NCBI GenBank assembly: GCA_005772955.1
Contig: SXID01000020.1
Span: forward strand, 1 to 39,483
Direction of reading: 5' to 3'
DNA length: 39,483 nt
Source: Planctomycetia bacterium
GTDB lineage: Bacteria; Planctomycetota; Planctomycetia; Gemmatales; Gemmataceae
The position numbers were made by a program, and so were the translations under genes. This document shows positions 14,004 through 20,429 of the stretch, piece after piece. The notes under the pieces were generated by a model that saw only the letters and a program-made list of their open reading frames with translations, was not told the DNA's origin and searched no databases. How positions within the stretch are numbered: position 1 is the stretch's first letter; every line of letters starts with the position of its first letter.

Positions 14004-15449
14004 TTACTCTTTCTTCGGCTTGCCGAACTGCTTCCAGTAGAGTTCCTTGAACGGGTTCTCTTTCGGCCCAACGGCGTCCTCGTTCACCAGGTACGGCGGC
14101 AGCGACGCCCACCACGTGTCGTACTCGGCATTGAGTTTCTTCACCACGTCGGGGTGCTTCTCCGCGACGTCGGTCTTCTCGCCGTAGTCCGCCAACACGT
14201 CGAACAGTTCCCACTTCTGTTTCCCCTTGCCGGCCGAGACCAGATGCCACTGCGGCGCGCGAACGCTACAGCCGGCGTACTTGTGGTCGTCCACCTTCGC
14301 CCCCTTCGGCCACCGGCCGACGTGAGTAAAGAGCGTACGGTCGGCCCACTCCGCTTTCGGGTTCTGAAGGAGGGGAACGAGGCTGCGCCCTTCGACCTGC
14401 TTCTTCACATCATCGGACAGTTTCGCGCCGGCGAGTTCCGCGAGCGTCGGAAGGAAATCGATGTGTGCGGCGAGGCGGTCGCAATCGCCGGGCTTGAGGG
14501 TTCCCGGCCAGCGCCAGAACGACGATGCTCGCGTGCCGCCGAGCCACGGCGTCACCTTCTGTCCACGCATCCCGGCGTTGAAGATCGGCGCGCCCGCAGT
14601 GCCGCCGTTGTCGTTCATGAAGACCACGAGCGTGTCCTTCTCCAGGCCCCATTCCTTCAACTTGTCAAGGAGTCTGCCGACGTTGTCGTCGATGTTCGCG
14701 ATCATGCCGAAGAACTTCGCGACGTTCGCTTGCTTCACCTTGTCCTTGTAGCGTGCTTCGTCTTCGGGTCGAACGTCCAGCGGCGCGTGCGGCGCGTTCG
14801 GAGTGATGGTGCAGTAGAACGGCTTGTCCTTCCCCTTCATCCCTTCGATCCACTTGGTGGCTTGTGCGAAGAACACGTCTGTGCAGTAGCCCTTGGTCTT
14901 CTCGAACTTCCCGTTGTGAAGGATTGTCGGGTCGAAGTACGAGTTGCCCGGCGCGTCGCCGCAACTCCCCGCGTAGGACTGCCCGATGCCGCCGCACCCG
15001 TGGATGAACATCTCGTCGAAGCCGCGCTTGTCGGGCCAGCGATCCGGTTCGTCGCCGAGGTGCCACTTACCGAAGATGCCGGTTGTGTACCCGGCGGTCT
15101 TCAACACCTGCGCGAGCGTGGTCGCCTTGGGCGTGAGGCGCTCGCGTTCGAGGATGGTGTGCGTGATTCCGTTCTTGAACTCGTGCCGCCCGGTCATCAG
15201 CGCGGACCGGGTGGGCGAGCACGTGGGGCTGACGTGGAAGTCGGTGAACCTGACGCCTTCGGCGTGCAGTCGATCGAGGTTCGGCGTCTTGAGGACCGGG
15301 TTCCCGTGAGCGGAGATGTCGCCGTATCCCTGATCGTCAGTCAGCACGAACACGATGTTCGGCTTCTTTCCAGGAAGCGGATCGGCAGCCGACGCTCTGC
15401 CGAGGGAACAGCCGAACAGGACAAGGAGCACAGCGAGAGAGCGGGTCAC
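14004..15449 (-). CDS. secreted sulfatase (arylsulfatase family), CSPTR type
   Basis: A 481-residue type I sulfatase with a signal peptide (about residues 1-22). Calcium ligands are the DD at 38-39 in VLTDDQGYGD, and the formylglycine motif is C77-S-P-T-R, followed by SALMTGRHEFKNG. Further conserved blocks are GIFGKWHLGD, PHAPLDV and FMNDNGGT. The cysteine must be converted to formylglycine by a maturase that is not in this window. Substrate is a sulfate ester, probably on a polysaccharide, acting outside the cytoplasm. The start is GTG 15449 with GGAGG upstream. It lies 94 bases after the second sulfatase in the same direction. Confidence 0.92.
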   Translation of the reverse strand: MTRSLAVLLVLFGCSLGRASAADPLPGKKPNIVFVLTDDQGYGDISAHGNPVLKTPNLDRLHAEGVRFTDFHVSPTCSPTRSALMTGRHEFKNGITHTILERERLTPKATTLAQVLKTAGYTTGIFGKWHLGDEPDRWPDKRGFDEMFIHGCGGIGQSYAGSCGDAPGNSYFDPTILHNGKFEKTKGYCTDVFFAQATKWIEGMKGKDKPFYCTITPNAPHAPLDVRPEDEARYKDKVKQANVAKFFGMIANIDDNVGRLLDKLKEWGLEKDTLVVFMNDNGGTAGAPIFNAGMRGQKVTPWLGGTRASSFWRWPGTLKPGDCDRLAAHIDFLPTLAELAGAKLSDDVKKQVEGRSLVPLLQNPKAEWADRTLFTHVGRWPKGAKVDDHKYAGCSVRAPQWHLVSAGKGKQKWELFDVLADYGEKTDVAEKHPDVVKKLNAEYDTWWASLPPYLVNEDAVGPKENPFKELYWKQFGKPKKE

Positions 15450-15543
15450 GGGAACACCTCCGGGTCGAGAGAGTAAATGGCGGCCCCCAGATAGAAGCTA
15501 CGCAGTTGGCTGTCGCGGGTCGGGTGTATTCGCCATCGGCACA

Positions 15544-17007
15544 TCACTCGCTCACGCCGCTGGGACGCACGCCTTTTCCCTTCGTGCCCGTGAGTGCGTC
15601 GCCAAGATCGGCCCGCGCTCGTTCGACCTGAACCATCAGTTCCTTCACCACTTGCGGGTTCTTCTCAGCGACGTTCACAGTCTCACCAATGTCGGCACTC
15701 AGGTCGTACAGCGCGAGTGGGGTCTTCTCGACCTTGTATCCGTGGCGGCTCGCGATGCCGCGCACGCCCGACACGCTCATCGCCTCGGGCGTCATCTTTG
15801 CGTAGTTCGCGGGCTTGCCGTCGGTGCCGGGCGGGCCGTTCACGGTGAGGTAGTCGTGCGGCACGTGCAGCTTCCACTTCCCCGACCGCACCGCGTGAAG
15901 TTCGTCCCCGATGTAGAAGAAGTAGGCGGTCTGCGGTGACTTCGCGCCCGCTTCGCCGAGCAGCAGTGGCAACACGTCTTTGCCGTCGATCGCGAGATTC
16001 GGGTTCTCCGCGCCACTCAGTTTGCAGAACGTCGGCAACAGATCGATGGACATGAACGGCTCGTCGCTGGTGCGCTTCGCGGGCACCTTCCCCGGCCATC
16101 GCGCGATGCACGGCACGCGCACCCCGCCCTCGAAAGCGGTTAACTTCCCTTCGCGTAGCGGCCCGGCGCTGCCCGCGTGCGTCCCGTACGACAGGAATGG
16201 CCCGTTATCCGAGAGGAACAGTACCAGTGTGTTCTTTTCCAGGTCGTATTTCTTGAGCGCCGCGAGCACCTCGCCCACGCTCCAGTCGAGTTCTTCGACC
16301 ACGTCGCCGTACACGCCGCCGAAGGACTTACCCTTGTACTCCGGCGATGCAAAGATCGGCACGTGTGGCATGACGTGCGGCATGTACAGGAAGAACGGTT
16401 CGTGCTGGTGCTGCGCAACGAACTCGACCGCGAGGTCCGTGAACCGCCTGGTGAACCTCCCCTGGTCGGGGTCTTTCTCGATGACCTTTGTACCGCGATA
16501 GAACGGCAGCGCTGGTAGATCTCGCATGGTGGGGTGAAGTGGGCCGTTGTCGTTCGAGTACGGCAGCCCGGCGAAGTCGTCGAACCCGCGTTTCGTCGGG
16601 AGGAACGGCCCCCGGTCGCCGAGGTGCCACTTGCCGTAGCACGCGGTCGCGTAGCCCTTCGCCTTGAGGAGTTCCGGGAGCAACTTCTCTGCCGCGTGGA
16701 TGCCGACCTTGCTCTGGTGATTGAGCGCGCCGGCCATCGACACGCGGTTCGCGTAACACCCGCTGAGCAGCGACGCACGCGACGCGGTGCAGACCGGTTG
16801 CGAAACGTAGAAACTGGTGAAACGCGTACCTTCGGTCGCGAACCGGTCGATGTTGGGCGTCTTGATCTTCTTGTTTCCATAACAGCCGATATCGCCGTAG
16901 CCGAGATCATCCGCGAGTATGACGACGACGTTCGGAGGGCGTTCGGCCGCAACCGCGCAGAGAGAACCCGCCAGCGAGCAAAGAACGGCAAGGAGATGGC
17001 GAAGCAT
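15544..17007 (-). CDS. secreted sulfatase, CTASR type
   Basis: A 487-residue sulfatase with a signal peptide (residues 1-20, CAVAA-ERP). The DD pair is at 33-34 in ILADDLGYGD. The formylglycine motif is C73-T-A-S-R, the CxAxR variant, followed by ASLLSGCYANR. Other blocks are CYGKWHLGD, PFFLYMPHVMPHVP and FLSDNGPF. The two sulfatases are of different subfamilies rather than a recent duplication, which suggests different sulfate-ester substrates. ATG 17007 is chosen because the signal peptide begins there; the open frame continues upstream through the nuclease gene in another phase. It lies 20 bases after the nuclease stop, consistent with an operon. Confidence 0.92.
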   Translation of the reverse strand: MLRHLLAVLCSLAGSLCAVAAERPPNVVVILADDLGYGDIGCYGNKKIKTPNIDRFATEGTRFTSFYVSQPVCTASRASLLSGCYANRVSMAGALNHQSKVGIHAAEKLLPELLKAKGYATACYGKWHLGDRGPFLPTKRGFDDFAGLPYSNDNGPLHPTMRDLPALPFYRGTKVIEKDPDQGRFTRRFTDLAVEFVAQHQHEPFFLYMPHVMPHVPIFASPEYKGKSFGGVYGDVVEELDWSVGEVLAALKKYDLEKNTLVLFLSDNGPFLSYGTHAGSAGPLREGKLTAFEGGVRVPCIARWPGKVPAKRTSDEPFMSIDLLPTFCKLSGAENPNLAIDGKDVLPLLLGEAGAKSPQTAYFFYIGDELHAVRSGKWKLHVPHDYLTVNGPPGTDGKPANYAKMTPEAMSVSGVRGIASRHGYKVEKTPLALYDLSADIGETVNVAEKNPQVVKELMVQVERARADLGDALTGTKGKGVRPSGVSE

Positions 17008-17027
17008 GGGGAGGTACTCTCGCGAGG

Positions 17028-17939
17028 TCACGGGGTGTGATCGGCGCGGCTCTTGATCGGATTCGCCACTGCGTCGGGCACGAGTGGGAAGAACCTGTAC
17101 CCGGTACGTTGCTCGACGGTCGCTACCGACACGCTGTACTTCTTCCAGTCGGTGCCGACGGTCTGGTCGTTCGGCATCCACACCGCGAACGCTTGCGATT
17201 GCGCGTCTGGCACGGCATCCTTGCCCGGCAACACGAGGACCACCTTCCACACGCTCTCGGGTACGACTATCGGCTGGGTCTTCCCGATCGTGAGTCGCTT
17301 CGCCTCGTCCTTTCCGATCTGCCCGGTGCCGCCCTGCCCGTGCGGCCCGCACGCGATGTGCAACTCCTTCCCCTGTTTCGCGAGGTCGCGGCACCGCTCT
17401 TCGAGGAGGCGCCACCCCTTCTGGTTGTTGTTCGGTGATTGCGGAACAACGTTTGTCAGGTAGAAAGTGATGTCGTTGTCGGGGTCGCTGGCTGAGCGGT
17501 CCTTCGACGCGCACATGTGTCCCTTGTCGAAGCCTGTACCAACGAAGTCATCGTTTCGGACGTGGTAGAATTCCTTCGGCAAATCGGGGTCTGATTTGAA
17601 TGCGGTGCGGGTCGCATTCCCGATGTCGGCCGCGTTCAGGCTCCAACACACCCAGTTCGGGTTTCGGGTTGAGTCATTGTACGAGAGGACGAACTGCGGG
17701 CGGTCCATCAGGTACGCGTCTTTGCTCGCCGGATCGTGTTTGGCGTCAGCCGGCATCCCGAAGCGGATGTTCCGGTTCGCGAGCGTCTGCGGCGCGTCGC
17801 CTGGGCGCGGTGCCGGCGAGGGCGTGGGCTCCCGACCCAACCGCAGGAACGCAATGACAACGCCGACGAGGAGGAGCACGGCAGTGGCCGCGATCCGCTG
17901 CGTCGGTGTCAGGTAGTCCAGGAAACTGTTCAACGCCAT
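17028..17939 (-). CDS. membrane-anchored DNA/RNA non-specific endonuclease
   Basis: A 303-residue protein of the NUC1 (Serratia nuclease/EndoG) family. A membrane segment spans about residues 17-33, then a Pro-rich linker (TPSPAPRPGDAP), then the catalytic domain. The catalytic DRGH motif appears as DKGHM at 138-142, with H141 as the general base, and the magnesium-binding helix follows as NVVPQSPNNNQKGW. The topology suggests an extracytoplasmic, inner-membrane-tethered nuclease that digests DNA or RNA, perhaps for nutrient recovery. ATG 17939 has CGGAG seven bases upstream. It sits between the NHL gene and the sulfatases, and no inhibitor gene is adjacent. Confidence 0.88.
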   Translation of the reverse strand: MALNSFLDYLTPTQRIAATAVLLLVGVVIAFLRLGREPTPSPAPRPGDAPQTLANRNIRFGMPADAKHDPASKDAYLMDRPQFVLSYNDSTRNPNWVCWSLNAADIGNATRTAFKSDPDLPKEFYHVRNDDFVGTGFDKGHMCASKDRSASDPDNDITFYLTNVVPQSPNNNQKGWRLLEERCRDLAKQGKELHIACGPHGQGGTGQIGKDEAKRLTIGKTQPIVVPESVWKVVLVLPGKDAVPDAQSQAFAVWMPNDQTVGTDWKKYSVSVATVEQRTGYRFFPLVPDAVANPIKSRADHTP

Positions 17940-17962
17940 TGAGCGGCTCCGAAAATCGTAGT

Positions 17963-17981
17963 CATCACGCTCCGCGTGATG
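17963..17981. repeat. hairpin between NHL and nuclease genes
   Basis: CATCACGC and GCGTGATG form a perfect 8-bp stem with a three-base loop. It lies in the 92-base gap upstream of the nuclease start and could attenuate or process the transcript; no T-run follows on the minus strand. Confidence 0.4.
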
Positions 17982-18031
17982 TCGTCCTGTGATGGTTATC
18001 CTCTCGTGCCATGGTGTGAACCACCTGGTTT

Positions 18032-19105
18032 CTATTGCCCGCGAACGATTTTGAGGACGCGACCGTTGTTTGCATCGGAGATGTAAATGTCGCCGGTCTT
18101 GGGGTGAACGATGACGCCATGCGGCTGGCTGAACTCGGCCTTCAATGGGTCGCCGTCGCCCAGGCCGTTGCCTTTCTTGCCGCCCGCGACGAGTGTTAGC
18201 GTGTTGTTTTTTGGGTTGAATCTCACGATGCGGTGGCTCTCCGTGTCCGCGATCAGAACGGAGCCATCCTTGTCGATGCACAGATGTTTCGGGCCGTTCA
18301 TCGCGGCTTCGAGCGCCTTGCCGGTGCCCGCGCCCGCCTTGCCCGTACCCGCGACGGTGCGAATCTTCCCCTTGGCGTCGACAACGCGCAGCGCGTGCCC
18401 GCCGCGTTCCAGAATCCAGAGGTTGCCGTCCTTGTCCACCGCGTGCGCGCGTGGGTCGATGAGCGGTTGCTTGGCCGCGTCTTCCCCGTCTTTGGGAACG
18501 CCGCGTTCCCCGGTCCCCGCAACCGTGGTCACGATCCCGCTCGCCATCTCCACTTTGCGGATGCGCTTGTTGTCGAGGTCGGTGACATACAAGTCCTTCT
18601 TGTCGGGGTCGAAGCTGACGCAGAACACGCCGCCGAACTTCGCTTTGCTCGCCGGCCCGCCGTCGCCGGAGAAGCCCTTCTCGCCGGTCCCCGCGAACGC
18701 GTGGACGGTCTTCGTCTTCGGGTCGAACACGCGGATGCGGTTGTTCCAGGTGTCGCCCAGGTAGACGTTCCCGTCGCTGCCCACCGCGAGCGAGTGCATG
18801 CCGTTGAAGGTCGCCTTTGGACCTGGGCCCCCGTCGCCGTCGTTGCCTTTCTTGCCTTCGGTGCCCGCGAGCGTGACGAGTTTTCCATCCGTGACCGTGC
18901 GCAGACGTTCGCCCTTCGCCATCTCGACGATGTAAATGGTTCCGTCCGTGGTGAAGTCCACGCCGAACGTCTGGATCATCTTCGCTTTCGTCGCGTCGGC
19001 GCCGTCGGCCCCGGTCCCGCCGCCCGCGACAAGGCTGATCTTGTCCGCGCGTCCGGTGGACGCGCAGACCAGTAAAAAACACGACACGAGCGAGAGAAGG
19101 CGCAT
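18032..19105 (-). CDS. secreted NHL-repeat beta-propeller protein
   Basis: A 357-residue protein with a signal peptide (residues 1-20, CASTGRA-D). The rest is NHL-type repeats: each blade has a pattern such as GDGGPxxKAxF, then LAVGSDGNVYLGDTWNNRIRVF or the equivalents LYVTDLDNKRIRKV, LWILERGGHALRVV, VLIADTESHRIVRF and IYISDANNGRVLKI. Between blades are TVAGTG-type linkers. About six blades fit the length. Such propellers bind ligands or partners; no catalytic residues are recognisable. ATG 19105 has TGAGG upstream. It is the first gene of the minus-strand run leading to the nuclease and sulfatases and is divergent from the TIGR03066-like pair. Confidence 0.88.
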   Translation of the reverse strand: MRLLSLVSCFLLVCASTGRADKISLVAGGGTGADGADATKAKMIQTFGVDFTTDGTIYIVEMAKGERLRTVTDGKLVTLAGTEGKKGNDGDGGPGPKATFNGMHSLAVGSDGNVYLGDTWNNRIRVFDPKTKTVHAFAGTGEKGFSGDGGPASKAKFGGVFCVSFDPDKKDLYVTDLDNKRIRKVEMASGIVTTVAGTGERGVPKDGEDAAKQPLIDPRAHAVDKDGNLWILERGGHALRVVDAKGKIRTVAGTGKAGAGTGKALEAAMNGPKHLCIDKDGSVLIADTESHRIVRFNPKNNTLTLVAGGKKGNGLGDGDPLKAEFSQPHGVIVHPKTGDIYISDANNGRVLKIVRGQ

Positions 19106-19239
19106 GGTTACTACCTCAGGGTGTGATGTGAAGGTACGCGGGCCGGGGTGCCTGTGTCAACGTGGCGGCCGGTGAGGGTCACTTTCACTACGTTTTTCGC
19201 GCTCGCCGTTGCTCTCGCGATCGAATAATGTGGCTTGGC

Positions 19240-19258
19240 GGGCGCCACGTGGGCGCCC
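19240..19258. promoter_or_regulatory. GC palindrome upstream of the TIGR03066-like pair
   Basis: GGGCGCC, a five-base loop ACGTG, then GGCGCCC form a perfect 7-bp stem; GTGGGCGCCCAC at 19249-19260 is itself a 12-bp palindrome. It ends about 20 bases before the start at 19280, inside the 174-base divergent region, so an operator or a 5'-leader hairpin are both possible. Confidence 0.4.
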
Positions 19259-19279
19259 ACCATCACAACGGAGCGTGAA

Positions 19280-19657
19280 ATGCGGACTCTAATCGGATTC
19301 GGACTCGTTCTTGCACTGACCTGCGGCGCGACCGCGGCAAACCAGCAGAAGCTCGACGGCAAGAAGCTCGTCGGCAAGTGGGAACCAGCCACGCCCAAGA
19401 AGGGCGAGCAGATGGTGATGGAGTTCACCAAGGACGGCAAGATCGTCGTCACCGGCGATATGGGCGGCAAGGAAGTGAAAATCGAAGGTACCTACAAACT
19501 CGACGGCGACAAACTGTCCTTCGTCCTGAAGTTCATGGACATCGAGATCAAGGAAACGGTCACCATCACGAAGTTGACCGACACCGAGATGGAGGGCGAG
19601 GACAAAGACAAGAAGAAGGAGTCGTTCAAGAAGGTCGTGCCGAAGTTAGAGAAATAG
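19280..19657 (+). CDS. secreted small protein, TIGR03066-like, tandem copy 1
   Basis: A 125-residue protein with a signal peptide (residues 1-19, CGATA-A). The mature domain reads KKLVGKWEP at its start, then MEFTKDGKIVV, IEGTYKLDGDKLSF, ETVTITKLTDTEM and a Lys/Glu/Asp-rich tail. This is the pattern of the small planctomycete family first defined as a Gemmata obscuriglobus paralogous family. The fold is probably a small beta-barrel, with unknown function, outside the cytoplasm. ATG 19280 has GGAG six bases upstream; 15 in-frame codons upstream add nothing with signal character. A strong terminator follows the stop by 22 bases, so it is probably its own transcription unit. Confidence 0.85.
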   Translation: MRTLIGFGLVLALTCGATAANQQKLDGKKLVGKWEPATPKKGEQMVMEFTKDGKIVVTGDMGGKEVKIEGTYKLDGDKLSFVLKFMDIEIKETVTITKLTDTEMEGEDKDKKKESFKKVVPKLEK

Positions 19658-19678
19658 CCCGGTTCGGGCGGACGGGCA

Positions 19679-19722
19679 ACACCGACGGCCGCGAGGGCAG
19701 CTCGCGGCCGTAGGTGTTTTTT
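19679..19722 (+). terminator. Rho-independent terminator
   Basis: ACGGCCGCGAG and CTCGCGGCCGT form an 11-bp perfect stem with loop GGCAG. The outer bases ACACC/GGTGT extend the stem past one mismatch, and TTTTTT (19717-19722) follows. This is the clearest intrinsic terminator in the window. Confidence 0.85.
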
Positions 19723-19825
19723 CAGACCGTGCGGATTTCTACTCGCCGCGTTTGGGTGGTCCGTGTAGCTTTTCATCCAACGACCGCGCCGCGGTCGCCC
19801 CGTGTCGTGTAACTGGAGAAAGCAG

Positions 19826-20218
19826 ATGCGTGCGCTGGTCGCGTCGGTCGCGTTCCTCGTCCTTGCCGGGTTCGCCGGCGCCGCGGACGAGAAGATTGAT
19901 GCCAAGAAACTGGTCGGCAAGTGGGAACCGTCGAAGCCCGAAAAAGACGGCCCGAAGATGGTACTGGAGATCGCCGAGAAAGGGAAGTTCACGCTTCACG
20001 TGACCTTCGCGGGGAAGACCGAAAAGGTCGATGGCACGTACAAACTCGACGGCAACAAGTTGGAAGTCGAGATGACCTTCATGGGGAAGACCGAGAAGGA
20101 AACGCTCACGATCGTGAAGCTCACGGACACCGAAATGGTGTCCAAGGACTCCAAGGGCAAGGAAGACACGATGAATCGCGTGAAAGAAGCGAAACCGAAA
20201 GAGAAAGATAAGAAGTAA
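19826..20218 (+). CDS. secreted small protein, TIGR03066-like, tandem copy 2
   Basis: A 130-residue paralogue of the gene at 19280, with a signal peptide (residues 1-20, AGFAGAA-D) and the same order of blocks: KKLVGKWEPSKPEKDG, LEIAEKGKFTL, VDGTYKLDGNKLEV, ETLTIVKLTDTEMVS and a tail rich in Lys and Glu. The two genes share long identical stretches such as KKLVGKWEP and KLTDTEM, so they arose by a local duplication. ATG 19826 has GGAGAAAG upstream; the eight in-frame codons before it are not part of the signal peptide. A very stable hairpin follows 12 bases after the stop. Confidence 0.85.
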   Translation: MRALVASVAFLVLAGFAGAADEKIDAKKLVGKWEPSKPEKDGPKMVLEIAEKGKFTLHVTFAGKTEKVDGTYKLDGNKLEVEMTFMGKTEKETLTIVKLTDTEMVSKDSKGKEDTMNRVKEAKPKEKDKK

Positions 20219-20230
20219 CGACCGCGTGAG

Positions 20231-20278
20231 CGTAACGCGTGACGGCCGCGGGGAAACCCGCGGCCGTCGTGCGTTACG
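20231..20278 (+). terminator. 22-bp hairpin with GAAA tetraloop
   Basis: CGTAACGC-GT-GACGGCCGCGGG pairs with CCCGCGGCCGTC-GT-GCGTTACG; the two GT steps form G-U wobbles, so the RNA is paired over 22 positions and closed by a GAAA (GNRA) loop. No T-run follows. It shares the core GACGGCCGCG with the terminator at 19679. It probably ends the transcript of the tandem gene or protects its 3' end. Confidence 0.65.
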
Positions 20279-20354
20279 GGGGTTGCCCGGTGCGCACGTC
20301 CGAAGATTGTGGCTTTTAGGGTGGATCGCTCGCAAGACCCTGGTGAAGGGAAAC

Positions 20355-20383
20355 TTGAAGTCGCGCCGGACTGTGGGTAATGA
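20355..20383 (+). promoter_or_regulatory. candidate sigma70-type promoter
   Basis: TTGAAG at 20355-20360 and TAATGA at 20378-20383 are separated by 17 bases, close to the TTGACA-N17-TATAAT consensus. It lies 47 bases upstream of the ATG of the DUF1549/DUF1553 gene and after the preceding terminator. Confidence 0.4.
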
Positions 20384-20429
20384 TAGACTGATCCCGCCCG
20401 CCAACTCGCCCGCTCCCACCTGGCCCACC

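Noticed and set aside
19994-20003. Another CACGTG site as a second parS
   Set aside because: The context CTTCACGTGACC is inside a coding region and lacks the GTTN/NAAC arms; the CCACGTGG at 19246 also lacks them.
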